From the NCBI RefSeq assembly GCF_014281125.1, contig NZ_JACOEA010000001.1:914783-978782 (forward strand): a stretch of DNA of 64,000 nt, written 5' to 3'. Source of the DNA: Lawsonibacter celer (GTDB lineage: Bacteria > Bacillota > Clostridia > Oscillospirales > Oscillospiraceae). Below the pieces are notes generated by a model. That model was not told where the DNA came from and made no database searches. It worked only from the letters and a program-made list of their open reading frames with translations. How positions within the stretch are numbered: position 1 is the stretch's first letter; each line of letters opens with the position of its first letter. Positions 50,498-59,233 of this stretch are shown one piece after another. Made by a program: the position numbers and the translations under genes.

Positions 50498-51523
50498 ATG
50501 AAGCTCATCGACACCCGACAGGCGGTGGGGCACGTGCTCTGCCACGATCTGACCCAGATCATCCCCGGTGTCACCAAGGACGCCCGCTTCCGCAAAGGGC
50601 ATGTGGTCGCCCCTGAGGACATCCCCGTGCTGCTCTCCATGGGCAAGGAACACCTCTACGTGTGGGAGCGCCTTCCCGGCATGCTCCACGAGGACGAGGC
50701 GGCGGAGCGCCTGCGGGCCCTCTGCCAGGGGGCGCACATGCACCCAACGGAGGTCAAAGAGGGGAAGATCGAGCTGATCGCCGACTGCGACGGGCTGTTC
50801 CGGGTGGATGTGGACCGGCTCAACGCGGTCAATGACGACGACCAGCTGATGATCGCCACCCGGCACACCAACACCGCGGTGCGGAAGGGGGACAAGCTGG
50901 CGGGCACCCGCATCATCCCCCTGGTCATCGAGGAAGCCCGGCTGGCCGCAGCGGAGGCCCAGGTGGGGCCGGAGCCCCTGCTCTCCCTGACCCCGTGGAA
51001 GCTCAAAACCTGCGGGCTCATCACCACAGGCGGCGAGGTGGCCGGCGGCCTGATCGAGGATGCCTTCACCCCGGTCATCATCCAAAAGCTGGCCGCCTAC
51101 GGCATTGAGGTGGTGGAGCGCTGCCTGCCCGGGGACGACCGGGGGGCCATCACCACAGCCGCTCTGGACTACCGGGACAGGGGCCTGGATCTGATCCTTT
51201 GCACCGGCGGCATGAGCGTGGACCCGGACGACCGCACCCCCGGCGCCATCCGGGACACAGGGGCGGAGATCGTGAGTTACGGCGCGCCGGTGCTGCCGGG
51301 AGCCATGTTCCTGCTGGGCTATTTTGAAAACGGCACCCCCATTCTGGGCCTGCCCGGCTGCGTCATGTACGCCAAGGCCACCATCTTCGACCTGGCGCTC
51401 CCCCGCATTGCCGCCGGGGTGCGGATCAGCCGCGCCGATGTGAAGGGCATGGGCCACGGAGGGCTCTGCCTGGGCTGCGCGGAGTGCCATTACCCCATCT
51501 GCCCCTTCGGCAAAGGGGTGTGA
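50498..51523 (+). CDS. Molybdopterin-binding protein (MoCF domain) with Cys-rich C-terminus
   Basis: The 341-residue protein has a MoeA/MogA-type molybdopterin-binding domain in its second half (TCGLITTGGEVAGGLIEDAFTPVI, LDLILCTGGMSVDPDDRTPGAI, LPGAMFLLGYF, LGLPGCVMYAKAT). The first half matches the N-terminal part of a clostridial family of such proteins. It ends in an unusual cysteine cluster, C-L-G-C-A-E-C-H-Y-P-I-C, which could bind a metal. It probably acts in late molybdenum or tungsten cofactor steps together with MoeA, which follows after 4 bases. ATG 50498 follows TAGGAGG. Confidence 0.85.
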   Translation: MKLIDTRQAVGHVLCHDLTQIIPGVTKDARFRKGHVVAPEDIPVLLSMGKEHLYVWERLPGMLHEDEAAERLRALCQGAHMHPTEVKEGKIELIADCDGLFRVDVDRLNAVNDDDQLMIATRHTNTAVRKGDKLAGTRIIPLVIEEARLAAAEAQVGPEPLLSLTPWKLKTCGLITTGGEVAGGLIEDAFTPVIIQKLAAYGIEVVERCLPGDDRGAITTAALDYRDRGLDLILCTGGMSVDPDDRTPGAIRDTGAEIVSYGAPVLPGAMFLLGYFENGTPILGLPGCVMYAKATIFDLALPRIAAGVRISRADVKGMGHGGLCLGCAECHYPICPFGKGV

Positions 51524-51527
51524 GAGT

Positions 51528-52733
51528 ATGGTGACCGGTATCCCGCTGGAGCAGGCAGTGGAACTGCTCCGTGAGGGCCGCTCCCCCCTGGGGATTCAGC
51601 GCCTGCCCTTGGGGGAGGCGCTGGGCCGCACCCTGGCGGAGGAACTGACCGCACCCATGGACCAGCCCCCCTTTGACCGCTCCCCCCTGGACGGCTATGC
51701 CATCCGCGCCGCCGATACCGCCGGGGCCTCCCGGGAGCACCCGGCCCGCCTGAGGGTGGCGGACACGGTATACGCCGGGGAGCCTGCCGCCCGCGCTCTG
51801 GGGCCAGGTGAGGCGGTACGGGTGACCACCGGAGCCATGCTGCCCCCGGGGTGCGACTGTGTGGTGCGGCAGGAGGACACGGACCGGGGTTGCCCGGTTG
51901 TCTCCGTCTTTGCATCCCTCTCTCCATTTCAGAATTATGTGAATCGCGGTGAGGATTTTGCCGCCGGGGCCGCCCTGCTCCCCGCCGGGATACGGCTGGA
52001 CGGAGCGGCTGTGGGACTGCTGGCCAGCGCCGGCTTCTCCGCCGTCCCGGTGCGGCGGCGGCCCTCCGTTGCCCTGCTGTGCACCGGGGACGAGGTGGTG
52101 CCTCCCGGGACCCGGCCCCTGCCAGCCGGGAAGATCTACGACGCCAACGGCCTTCTGCTCTCCGCCCGCCTGGGGGAGCTGGGCTTCGGCCCGGCGACCG
52201 CAGAGCGCGTGGGGGATGACCCGGCCCGGGCGGCGGCCGCCATGGCCCGGCTGCTGGAAAACCACGACGTGCTCTTTACCACCGGCGGCGTGTCCGTGGG
52301 GGAACGAGACATCCTGCACCAGGCCCTGCCCCTGCTGGGGGCGGAGCGGGTGTTCTGGCGGGTGGCTCTCAAGCCCGGCTCTCCCGCTCTGTTTTCTAAA
52401 TATTATGGTAAACCGATCCTCTCCCTGTCGGGCAACCCCTTTGCCGCAGCGGCCACCTTTGAGCTGCTGGGCCGCCCCCTGCTCTCCGCCCTGTCCGGGG
52501 AGCCTCACCTGCTCCCTCGCCGCCTGCGGGCCGTGCTGGACACTCCCTTCCCCAAGTCCGGCCCCCTCCGCCGCTTTGTACGGGGGCGGTATCAGGACGG
52601 CCGGGTTGCTCTGCCGGAGGGACATTCCTCCGGGCAGCTGGCCTCCCTGGTGGGCTGCAGCTGCCTGGTAGATGTCCCGGCGGACAGCGGTCCCCTGGCG
52701 GCGGGCCAAGCCGTGGACATTTTACTACTGTAA
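51528..52733 (+). CDS. moeA: Molybdopterin molybdenumtransferase
   Basis: MoeA inserts molybdate into adenylated molybdopterin. The 401-residue protein has all MoeA parts: the N-terminal LGRTLAEELTAPMDQPPFDRSPLDGYAIRAAD, the VRVTTGAMLPPGCDCVVRQEDT stretch, RRPSVALLCTGDEVVPPG and DVLFTTGGVSVGERDI with the active loop, and the C-terminal beta-barrel domain. It is the second MoCF-type protein in the cluster, so one of the two may be specialised, for example for tungsten. It overlaps no gene; 19 bases separate it from moaC. Confidence 0.95.
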   Translation: MVTGIPLEQAVELLREGRSPLGIQRLPLGEALGRTLAEELTAPMDQPPFDRSPLDGYAIRAADTAGASREHPARLRVADTVYAGEPAARALGPGEAVRVTTGAMLPPGCDCVVRQEDTDRGCPVVSVFASLSPFQNYVNRGEDFAAGAALLPAGIRLDGAAVGLLASAGFSAVPVRRRPSVALLCTGDEVVPPGTRPLPAGKIYDANGLLLSARLGELGFGPATAERVGDDPARAAAAMARLLENHDVLFTTGGVSVGERDILHQALPLLGAERVFWRVALKPGSPALFSKYYGKPILSLSGNPFAAAATFELLGRPLLSALSGEPHLLPRRLRAVLDTPFPKSGPLRRFVRGRYQDGRVALPEGHSSGQLASLVGCSCLVDVPADSGPLAAGQAVDILLL

Positions 52734-52752
52734 GCTTTAAGGAGGTCTCCCC

Positions 52753-53232
52753 ATGGAAGGGAAGCTGAATCATTTTGACGCTGCGGGCAACGCTGTGATG
52801 GTGGACGTGACCGCCAAGGCCCCCACCCTGCGCACTGCGGTGGCCGAGGGGACCATCCGGGTCTCCCGCCCGGTGCTGGAGGCTATTGCATCGGGCGCCA
52901 CGTCCAAGGGCGACGTGCTGGGGGTGGCCCGTGTGGCGGGCATTATGGCCGCCAAGCGCACCAGCGAGCTCATCCCCCTATGCCATCCCCTGATGCTGAC
53001 CCACGTGTCCGTGGATTTCGAGCTTCTGGAAGAGGACTGCGCCGTCCGTGCCCGGTGCACGGTCAAGCTCTCGGGCAAGACCGGGGTGGAGATGGAGGCC
53101 CTCACCGGGGTGAGCGCCGCTCTGCTGACCGTCTACGACATGTGCAAGGCCCTGGACAAGACCATGGAACTCACCGGCATCCATCTGGTCCACAAGGAAG
53201 GCGGCAAGTCGGGGGTGTTCCACCGTGGCTGA
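52753..53232 (+). CDS. moaC: Cyclic pyranopterin monophosphate synthase
   Basis: MoaC converts the MoaA product into cyclic pyranopterin monophosphate. The 159-residue protein begins [18 protein letters not shown] and keeps [46 protein letters not shown] and the final GGKSG segment with the catalytic residues. ATG follows AAGGAGGTCTCC. Its stop overlaps the GTG start of the next gene in the octamer GTGGCTGA. Confidence 0.96.
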   Translation: MEGKLNHFDAAGNAVMVDVTAKAPTLRTAVAEGTIRVSRPVLEAIASGATSKGDVLGVARVAGIMAAKRTSELIPLCHPLMLTHVSVDFELLEEDCAVRARCTVKLSGKTGVEMEALTGVSAALLTVYDMCKALDKTMELTGIHLVHKEGGKSGVFHRG

Positions 53233-53725
53233 AGGGCCTGTACTGGTGGCCGTCAGCGGGGTGAAGAACTCGGGCAAGACCACCCTCATCGAGGGGATGC
53301 TCCCCCATCTGGCCGCCGCAGGGCTAAAGGTGGCGGTCATCAAGCACGACGGGCACGCCTTTCTCCCTGACATCCCGGGCACGGACACCAGCCGCTTCCT
53401 GGCCGCCGGCGCCTGGGGAACCGCGATCTTCGACGGAGAGAAGTGCAAGGTGGTGAAGCGGGAGGCGGCGGACGAGACCATCCTGGCCGCCCAGTTCCCC
53501 GGCACCGACCTGATTCTGCTGGAGGGCTTCAAGCACTCCCCCTGGCCCAAGCTGGAGCTGGTGCGGGCGGGCAATTCCAGCCGGCCGGTCTGTAATCCGG
53601 CCACCCTGCTGGCCCTAGTCACCGACCTGCCCATCGGACTGCCCGGCGTGCCCCGCCTGCCCCTGGGGGACGCGGCTGGCGCGGCAGGCCTTCTTTTGGA
53701 TTATGTCAACCTTTTAAGGAGGTGA
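53225..53725 (+). CDS. mobB: Molybdopterin-guanine dinucleotide biosynthesis protein B
   Basis: The 166-residue GTPase has Walker [14 protein letters not shown] (about 12-24), the KHDGHAF segment and D-x2-x-EGFK ([19 protein letters not shown]) typical of MobB, which supports MGD cofactor formation. GTG 53225 is the start, overlapping moaC by 8 bases. mobA, which makes the dinucleotide, is not in the window. Its stop is 4 bases before moaA, with AAGGAGG overlapping its last codons. Confidence 0.93.
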   Translation: MAEGPVLVAVSGVKNSGKTTLIEGMLPHLAAAGLKVAVIKHDGHAFLPDIPGTDTSRFLAAGAWGTAIFDGEKCKVVKREAADETILAAQFPGTDLILLEGFKHSPWPKLELVRAGNSSRPVCNPATLLALVTDLPIGLPGVPRLPLGDAAGAAGLLLDYVNLLRR

Positions 53726-53729
53726 GCCT

Positions 53730-54704
53730 ATGCTGGACGGCTGCGGGCGGTCCATCGACTATCTGCGCATCTCGGTCACCGATCGGTGCAATCTGCGCTG
53801 CGCATACTGCATGCCGGAACAGGGCGTGAAGTGGGTAGACCACCATGAGATCCTCTCCTATGAGGAGATCCTGCGCCTGGTGGAGCTGGCCGCCTCCCTG
53901 GGGGTGCGGCGGGTGCGGCTCACCGGCGGGGAGCCCCTGGTGCGCCGGGGGCTGAGCGGCCTGGCCGCCGGCATCAAGGCGATCCCCGGCATCCAGTGGC
54001 TGGGCCTGACCACCAACGGGGTGCTGCTGGAGAAACAGCTCCCCGCCCTGCTGGAGGCGAGGCTGGACGGGGTGAATATTAGCTTGGACGCCCTGGACCG
54101 GGCGCGGTACGCCGCCATTACCCGGCGGGACGAGCTTCCCGCCGCCCTGGCGGGACTGGAGGCCGCCCTGGCCGCGCCTGGACTGACCGTCAAAGTCAAC
54201 TGCGTCCCCACCGGGGACAACACAGACCAGTGGGTCCCCCTAGCCCGTCTGGCCCGGACATGGCGGGTGGACGTGCGCTTTATCGAGCTGATGCCCATCG
54301 GCCTGGGGGCCGGTCTGTCCGGCGCCGCCCAGGGGACGGTGCTCGCTGCCCTGGAGGGGGCCTTTGGCCCCGCCGCTCTGTGCCCCCCATCTCCCGGGGG
54401 CGGGCCGGGCCGGTATGTGCGCTTTGATGGCTTTACCGGCCGGGTGGGCTTCATCAGCGCCATGAGCCACCCCTTCTGCGCCGGGTGCAACCGGGTGCGC
54501 CTCACCGCCGGGGGCTTTTTCAAGACCTGCCTGCAATACGGCGACGGGGCCGACCTGCGCGCCCTGCTGCGCGCCGGGGCGGGCGATGACGCCATCCGCT
54601 CCGCCATGGCGGCCGCCATCCGGGCCAAACCGGCGGCCCACCACTTCGGGACCGGCCCCACCCCGTCAGACGAGGGGCGCAATATGAACCAGATCGGAGG
54701 CTGA
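53730..54704 (+). CDS. moaA: GTP 3',8-cyclase
   Basis: MoaA is the radical SAM enzyme that starts pterin synthesis from GTP. The 324-residue protein has the SAM cluster motif C-NLR-C-AY-C (about 24-31), LTGGEPLVRRGL, the second cluster cysteines CAGCNRVRLTAGGFFKTC near 250-267, and the essential C-terminal Gly-Gly (NQIGG). It starts at ATG 53730 after AAGGAGG. MoaD and MoaE, needed for the next step, are not encoded in this cluster. Confidence 0.96.
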   Translation: MLDGCGRSIDYLRISVTDRCNLRCAYCMPEQGVKWVDHHEILSYEEILRLVELAASLGVRRVRLTGGEPLVRRGLSGLAAGIKAIPGIQWLGLTTNGVLLEKQLPALLEARLDGVNISLDALDRARYAAITRRDELPAALAGLEAALAAPGLTVKVNCVPTGDNTDQWVPLARLARTWRVDVRFIELMPIGLGAGLSGAAQGTVLAALEGAFGPAALCPPSPGGGPGRYVRFDGFTGRVGFISAMSHPFCAGCNRVRLTAGGFFKTCLQYGDGADLRALLRAGAGDDAIRSAMAAAIRAKPAAHHFGTGPTPSDEGRNMNQIGG

Positions 54705-54708
54705 AGCC

Positions 54709-55149
54709 ATGGGAAAGGTAATCGCCGTCTGCGTCAGCCAGCAGAAGGGGACGCAGAAGCAGAACGTGGGTTCCGCCCGCTTTGTGGCGGACTGGGGCAT
54801 TGAGGGAGACGCCCACGCGGGCAAATGGCACCGGCAGGTCTCCCTGCTCTCCCATGAGCAGGTGGAGGCCTTCCGGGCCCGGGGGGCCGCGGTGGACCAC
54901 GGGGCCTTCGGGGAAAACCTGGTGGTGGAGGGCTTTGACTTCAAGGCTCTGCCCATCGGGACCCGCTTTCAATGCGGTGATGTGGTGCTGGAGCTGACTC
55001 AGATCGGCAAGCAGTGCCACGCCCACTGCGAGATCTACCAGGTCATGGGAGACTGCATCATGCCCCGGGAGGGCGTGTTCGCCCGAGTGCTCCGCGGGGG
55101 GACCATCTCCGTAGGGGACCAGCTGACCATTTTGGAGGAGCGCCTATGA
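54709..55149 (+). CDS. MOSC domain protein
   Basis: The 146-residue protein is a stand-alone MOSC domain, related to the C-terminus of molybdenum cofactor sulfurases and to YiiM. It shows WGIEGDAHAGKWHRQVSLLS, FGENLVVEGFDF, GDVVLELTQIGKQCHAHCEI and a conserved cysteine near 105. MOSC proteins are thought to handle sulfur or metal on molybdopterin. It lies between moaA and a MogA-type gene with almost no spacing, so a cofactor role fits. Confidence 0.92.
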   Translation: MGKVIAVCVSQQKGTQKQNVGSARFVADWGIEGDAHAGKWHRQVSLLSHEQVEAFRARGAAVDHGAFGENLVVEGFDFKALPIGTRFQCGDVVLELTQIGKQCHAHCEIYQVMGDCIMPREGVFARVLRGGTISVGDQLTILEERL

Positions 55150-55631
55150 GAGCCGCCATCATTACCCTGAGCACTTCAGGCTATGCCGGAGGCCGGGAGG
55201 ACAAAAGCGGCCCGGCCATCCGGGAGCTAGCGGAGGCGGCAGGCTATGCCGTGGTCCACACCGCCCTGCTGCCCGACGGGGTGGAGCCCCTGGCCGGTGA
55301 GCTGCGCCGACTGTGCGACAACGATCTGGCCGACCTGATCCTAACCACCGGGGGCACCGGCTTCTCCCCCACCGACCTGACCCCGGAGGCCACCCGGGCG
55401 GTGGTGGAGCGCCCCACCCCCGGCATCGCCGAGGCCATGCGCTGGCACTCCCTGCAGATCACTCCCCGAGCCATGCTCAGCCGCGCGGAGGCGGGGATCC
55501 GGAAAAAAGCGCTGATCGTCAACCTGCCGGGCAGCCCCAAGGCGGTGCGCGAATGTCTGGAATACATTCTGCCTGTCCTGGACCACGGCCTGGAGCTCCT
55601 CAAAGGGACAGCGGGCAACTGCGCCCGTTAA
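55146..55631 (+). CDS. mog: Molybdopterin adenylyltransferase-like protein (MogA/MoaB family)
   Basis: The 161-residue protein is a single MoCF domain with the N-terminal AAIITLSTSGYAGGREDKSG, LILTTGGTGFSPTDLTPEAT and KKALIVNLPGSPKAVRECLEYILPVLDHGLELL. It adenylates molybdopterin before MoeA inserts the metal. ATG 55146 overlaps the MOSC gene stop by four bases. The upstream extension in the same frame is rejected. It is the last biosynthetic gene before the second riboswitch-like leader and modABC. Confidence 0.92.
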   Translation: MRAAIITLSTSGYAGGREDKSGPAIRELAEAAGYAVVHTALLPDGVEPLAGELRRLCDNDLADLILTTGGTGFSPTDLTPEATRAVVERPTPGIAEAMRWHSLQITPRAMLSRAEAGIRKKALIVNLPGSPKAVRECLEYILPVLDHGLELLKGTAGNCAR

Positions 55632-55642
55632 TTTAAATCCCA

Positions 55643-55732
55643 TTCTTCGAGCCTGTCCGCCTACGGCATCCGCTACGGCGGCAGGCCAATGGGCCGCGCC
55701 GGAAACAGCGCGACCTCCCATTTGGAAAGGAG
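55643..55732 (+). promoter_or_regulatory. Second Moco/Tuco riboswitch candidate, upstream of modA
   Basis: This leader repeats the conserved pieces of the one at 50319-50398 in the same order: TTCTTCGAGCC, GGCCAATGGGCCG and GCCGGAAACAGCGCGACCT. The stems differ in sequence but keep complementarity (for example CGC before and GCG after the GGAAAC loop). There is no terminator; the aptamer ends 7 bases before GGAAAGGAG, so control would be at translation of modA. Cofactor-dependent control of molybdate uptake is known for this riboswitch class. Confidence 0.68.
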
Positions 55733-55740
55733 AAACACAC

Positions 55741-56616
55741 ATGAAAAAACTGGTATCTCTGACCCTGGCCCTCGCCTTAGTCCTGGGCCTCTCCGCCTGC
55801 GGAAGCGGCGGCGACTCCGGCACGGCCAGCACCCCCTCCCCCGTACCCGCTACCCAAAGCGCTCAACCCCAGGCCGATCCGGTGGAAGTGGTGGTCTTTG
55901 CCGCCGCCTCCTTAGAGGCCACCCTCACGCAGGTCGCCCAGCAGTACAAGACCGTGGCCCCCTGGGTGACCCTGACCTTCAATTTTGACTCCTCCGGCAC
56001 CCTGCGCACCCAGATCAAGGAGGGTGCGGTGTGTGACCTCTTCCTCTCCGCCGGGCAGTCCCAGATGAATGAGCTGGACGCGGCGGACACCTCCGGCAAG
56101 AACGCCGACGGCACGGATCTGGTGTACCCGGACACCCGCATCAACCTGGTGGAAAACAAGGTGGTCCTGGCCGTTCCGGACGACAATCCCGCCGGTATTT
56201 CCTCCTTCTCCGATCTGGCCACGGACAAGCTCTCCCTCCTGTGCATCGGCAATGAGGACGTGCCGGTTGGCTCCTACTCCCTGCAGATTCTGGAGAGCCT
56301 CGGCATTGATATCGCCCAGCTGGAGGCAGACGGCAAGGTGACCTACGCCTCCAACGTCACCGAGGTGGCCAACCAGGTCAAGGAGGGCGCGGTGGACTGC
56401 GGCATTATTTACGCCACCGACGCCTTTACCTACGCGCTCACCGTGGTGGACCAGGCCACGGCCGACCTGTGCGGGCAAGTCATCTACCCCGCCGCTGTGA
56501 TGAAGAGTGGCAGCGAGGGCGCCCAGGCAGCCGCTCAGGCCTTCCTGGAGTACCTGCACACCGACGCCGGCGCGGTTTCCGTGCTGGAGGGCGTGGGCTT
56601 CACCGTCATCCAGTGA
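55741..56616 (+). CDS. modA: Molybdate ABC transporter substrate-binding lipoprotein
   Basis: The 291-residue protein has a lipoprotein signal (LALVLGLSAC, lipobox LSAC near 20), a Ser/Pro/Thr spacer and the ModA fold: VVVFAAASLEATLTQVAQQY, FNFDSSGTLRTQIKEGAVCDLFLSA, VGSYSLQ and GIIYATDAF. It binds molybdate or tungstate outside the membrane. Ribosome site GGAAAGGAG lies at the end of a riboswitch-like leader. A terminator-like hairpin follows the stop and precedes modB, which should yield more ModA than permease. Confidence 0.93.
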   Translation: MKKLVSLTLALALVLGLSACGSGGDSGTASTPSPVPATQSAQPQADPVEVVVFAAASLEATLTQVAQQYKTVAPWVTLTFNFDSSGTLRTQIKEGAVCDLFLSAGQSQMNELDAADTSGKNADGTDLVYPDTRINLVENKVVLAVPDDNPAGISSFSDLATDKLSLLCIGNEDVPVGSYSLQILESLGIDIAQLEADGKVTYASNVTEVANQVKEGAVDCGIIYATDAFTYALTVVDQATADLCGQVIYPAAVMKSGSEGAQAAAQAFLEYLHTDAGAVSVLEGVGFTVIQ

Positions 56617-56624
56617 TCCACGGT

Positions 56625-56663
56625 CGGCGCGGAGGGGGCACGCCCCCTCCGCGCCGGCTTTTT
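56625..56663 (+). terminator. Attenuating terminator between modA and modB
   Basis: A perfect 14-base-pair stem (CGGCGCGGAGGGGG / CCCCCTCCGCGCCG) with a CACG loop is followed by GCTTTTT. Because modB starts 24 bases later without a visible promoter, it must be read through in part. Confidence 0.85.
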
Positions 56664-56686
56664 GAGAAAGACGAAGGTGATCTTCC

Positions 56687-57370
56687 TTGGACTGGTATCC
56701 CCTCTTCAACTCCCTGCGCATCGCCGCCGTGTCCACGGCGCTTATCTTTTTCCTGGGCATTCTAGCCGCCTATTATGTGGTCAGAATGCCCAGGCTGGTG
56801 AAGGGCGTGCTGGATGTGGTGCTGACCCTGCCTCTGGTGCTCCCCCCCACCGTGGTGGGGTACTTCCTGCTGCGGCTTCTGGGGCCGAAGCGGCCCATCG
56901 GCCTGTGGTTTCTGGAGACCTTTTCCCTGCGGCTGACCATGGTGTGGTACGCCGCCATCTTTGCCTCCGCGGTGGTGGCCTTTCCCCTGATGTACCGCAC
57001 CGCCCGGGGGGCTTTTGAGAGCTTTGACGTCAACCTGGCCTATGCCGCCCGGACGCTGGGCCGGTCCAACGCCTGGGTCTTCTGGCGGGTGCAGATGCCC
57101 TGCTGTCGCCAGGGCATTCTGGCCGGCGCCGTGCTCTCCTTTGCCCGCGCCCTGGGAGAATACGGCGCCACCGCCATGATTGCGGGCTACACCCCAGGCA
57201 AAACGGCCACCATCTCCACTACGGTGTACCAGCTCTGGCGCACTGGAGACGACGGGGGCGCCATGCGCTGGGTGCTGGTCAACCTGGCCATCTCCGCCGT
57301 GGTGCTGCTGGCGGTCAACATGCTGGAGCGGCGGGACCGGCGGCCCCGTCGCCCGGCAGCGGAAAGGTAG
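56687..57370 (+). CDS. modB: Molybdate ABC transporter permease
   Basis: The 227-residue membrane protein has about five helices and the permease-ATPase contact motif EYGATAMIAGYTPGKTATI (about 151-169), preceded by ARTLGRSNAWVFWRVQMPCCRQGILAGAVLSFARALG. Translation starts at TTG 56687 behind GAAGGTGAT. It transports molybdate with ModA and ModC. It follows modA across the attenuating hairpin and is 8 bases before modC. Confidence 0.93.
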   Translation: MDWYPLFNSLRIAAVSTALIFFLGILAAYYVVRMPRLVKGVLDVVLTLPLVLPPTVVGYFLLRLLGPKRPIGLWFLETFSLRLTMVWYAAIFASAVVAFPLMYRTARGAFESFDVNLAYAARTLGRSNAWVFWRVQMPCCRQGILAGAVLSFARALGEYGATAMIAGYTPGKTATISTTVYQLWRTGDDGGAMRWVLVNLAISAVVLLAVNMLERRDRRPRRPAAER

Positions 57371-57378
57371 GTGGACGG

Positions 57379-58431
57379 ATGAGCCTGCTGGTAGAGATTC
57401 AAAAGGACCTGGGCCCCTTCCGACTGGAGGTGGGCTTTGAGGCCCGGGACGGGGTCACCGGTGTGCTGGGGGCCTCTGGCTGCGGCAAGAGTCTTACGCT
57501 CAAATGCATTGCCGGAGTGGAGAGCCCGGACGCGGGACACATCGAGCTGGACGGCCGGGTGCTCTTCGACCGGAAAAAGCGGGTCAATCTGCCCCCTCAG
57601 CGGCGGCATGTGGGCTATCTATTCCAGAACTATGCCCTGTTCCCCAACATGACGGTGGAGCAAAATATTGCCGCCGGGGTGCGGGATCGCGCCGCCCGTC
57701 CGGCGGCGGTAGCGCAGATGACGGCCGCCTTCCATCTGGAGGAGTGCCTGGGCAAATATCCCCGGCAGCTCTCCGGCGGGCAGCAGCAGCGGGTGGCCCT
57801 GGCCCGCATCCTGGCCAGCCAGCCGGAGGCCCTGCTGCTGGACGAGCCCTTTTCCGCCCTGGACAGCTATCTGAAGTGGCAGGTGGAGCTGGAGCTGATG
57901 GAACGGCTGGAGGCGTTCTCCGGGCCGGTGCTCTTCGTTACCCACAGCCGGGACGAGGTGTACCGCCAATGCCGGGAGGTGTGCGTGCTCTCCGATGGGA
58001 AATCCCAGCCCGTGCAGCCGGTCTCCGCCCTCTTCGACGCGCCCTTTACCCTGTCCGCCTGCCGCCTGTCCGGGTGCAAGAATTTCTCCCGGGCGCGCCT
58101 TCTGCCCGACGGCCGGCTGGAGGCCGTGGACTGGGGGCTCTCCCTCTCCCTGCCCGCGCCGCCCGTGGCGGAGACGGCCTGGGTGGGCATCCGGGCCCAT
58201 TTCCTGCGTCCGGCGGACGGCCCCGGTGAAAACCGTCTGGAGTGTCGGGTTGTGCGGGTGGTGGAGGAACTCTTCTCCACCACGGTAATGCTTGCCGCCC
58301 CGGGCAGTTCGGGGGAACTCTCCCTGCTGCGTATGGAGCTGCCTAAGGCCGAATGGGCGGCCCTGGGTCATCCCGAGGCCCTTTGGGTGGAGCTGCCCGC
58401 CCGTGACCTGATGCCCCTGCGGGACGGATAA
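57379..58431 (+). CDS. modC: Molybdate ABC transporter ATP-binding protein
   Basis: The 350-residue ATPase has Walker A GASGCGKSLT (about 34-43), the ABC signature LSGGQQQRVALARIL, Walker B ALLLDEPFSALDS and the switch histidine in VTHSRDEV. A C-terminal TOBE-like regulatory domain (about 235-350) may bind oxyanion and restrain transport. It is the last gene of the molybdenum cluster, followed by a long palindrome before the converging lysine-type transporter. Confidence 0.94.
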   Translation: MSLLVEIQKDLGPFRLEVGFEARDGVTGVLGASGCGKSLTLKCIAGVESPDAGHIELDGRVLFDRKKRVNLPPQRRHVGYLFQNYALFPNMTVEQNIAAGVRDRAARPAAVAQMTAAFHLEECLGKYPRQLSGGQQQRVALARILASQPEALLLDEPFSALDSYLKWQVELELMERLEAFSGPVLFVTHSRDEVYRQCREVCVLSDGKSQPVQPVSALFDAPFTLSACRLSGCKNFSRARLLPDGRLEAVDWGLSLSLPAPPVAETAWVGIRAHFLRPADGPGENRLECRVVRVVEELFSTTVMLAAPGSSGELSLLRMELPKAEWAALGHPEALWVELPARDLMPLRDG

Positions 58432-58450
58432 ACCGCGCGAAAAACGCAGA

Positions 58451-58480
58451 ACATCCCGGGCGCCGCGGCGCCCGGGATGT
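58451..58480. terminator. 30-base perfect palindrome between converging operons
   Basis: ACATCCCGGGCGCCG and its complement form a 15-base-pair perfect dyad without a loop base. It sits 19 bases after modC and 11 bases before the stop of the leftward ATPase gene, so a bidirectional terminator is likely although T runs are weak. Confidence 0.65.
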
Positions 58481-58491
58481 CTAATTTCTGC

Positions 58492-59232
58492 TCAATTGTT
58501 GCGGAAGCGGGCAAGGAAATCCTTCGTCTCCTGCCGCTGGGGATTCCCAAATACATCCGCCGGGGAGCCCTGCTCACAGATGACGCCGCCGGCCATAAAG
58601 ACCACGTGGTTGGACACATCTTTGGCAAAGGCCATCTCATGGGTGACCACCAGCATGGTCATGCCGTCGGCGGCCAGGCCCCGCATGACCTCCAGCACCT
58701 CCCCCACCATCTCCGGGTCCAGGGCGGAGGTGGGCTCGTCAAAGAGCAGCACCTCCGGCTCCATGGCCAGCGCCCGGGCGATGGCCACCCGCTGCTTCTG
58801 GCCGCCGGAGAGTTGACGGGGCTTGGCGTTGATGTAGGGCGCCATGCCCACCCGCTCCAGATACTTCATGGCGTTTTCCCGGGCCGTCCCATAGCTCTTC
58901 TTGAGCACCTTGGTCTGTCCTACCATGCAATTTTCCAGCACAGTCATATTGCTGAACAGATTGAAGGACTGGAACACCATCCCCACCTTGGAGCGGTAGG
59001 CGCAGGGGTCCATATGCCGCCCGGCCACGTTCTCCCCGTGGAAGATCACCTCGCCGCCAGAGGGGATCTCCAGCAGGTTGATGCACCGCAGCAGGGTGGA
59101 TTTGCCCGAGCCGGAGGCGCCGATGATGCTGGTCACGTCTCCCTTCTTCACGGTGAAGTCGATGTCCCGCAGCACCTCATGGCTGCCGAAGGATTTGGAG
59201 AGATGGTTGACCTGTAAAATTATTTCACCCAT
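58492..59232 (-). CDS. Polar amino-acid ABC transporter ATP-binding protein (probable lysine importer)
   Basis: The 246-residue ATPase is of the GlnQ/HisP type: Walker [19 protein letters not shown] (about 34-51), signature [15 protein letters not shown], Walker [15 protein letters not shown] and [14 protein letters not shown] 59232 follows AGAGGAGACC, one base after the permease stop. The operon leader matches the lysine riboswitch, so lysine is the probable substrate. Confidence 0.93.
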   Translation of the reverse strand: MGEIILQVNHLSKSFGSHEVLRDIDFTVKKGDVTSIIGASGSGKSTLLRCINLLEIPSGGEVIFHGENVAGRHMDPCAYRSKVGMVFQSFNLFSNMTVLENCMVGQTKVLKKSYGTARENAMKYLERVGMAPYINAKPRQLSGGQKQRVAIARALAMEPEVLLFDEPTSALDPEMVGEVLEVMRGLAADGMTMLVVTHEMAFAKDVSNHVVFMAGGVICEQGSPADVFGNPQRQETKDFLARFRNN

Positions 59233-59233
59233 A

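Noticed and set aside
58451..58480. Protein-binding operator for modC or the lysine transporter
   Set aside because: The palindrome lies between two converging gene ends, so a terminator role is more likely than an operator.
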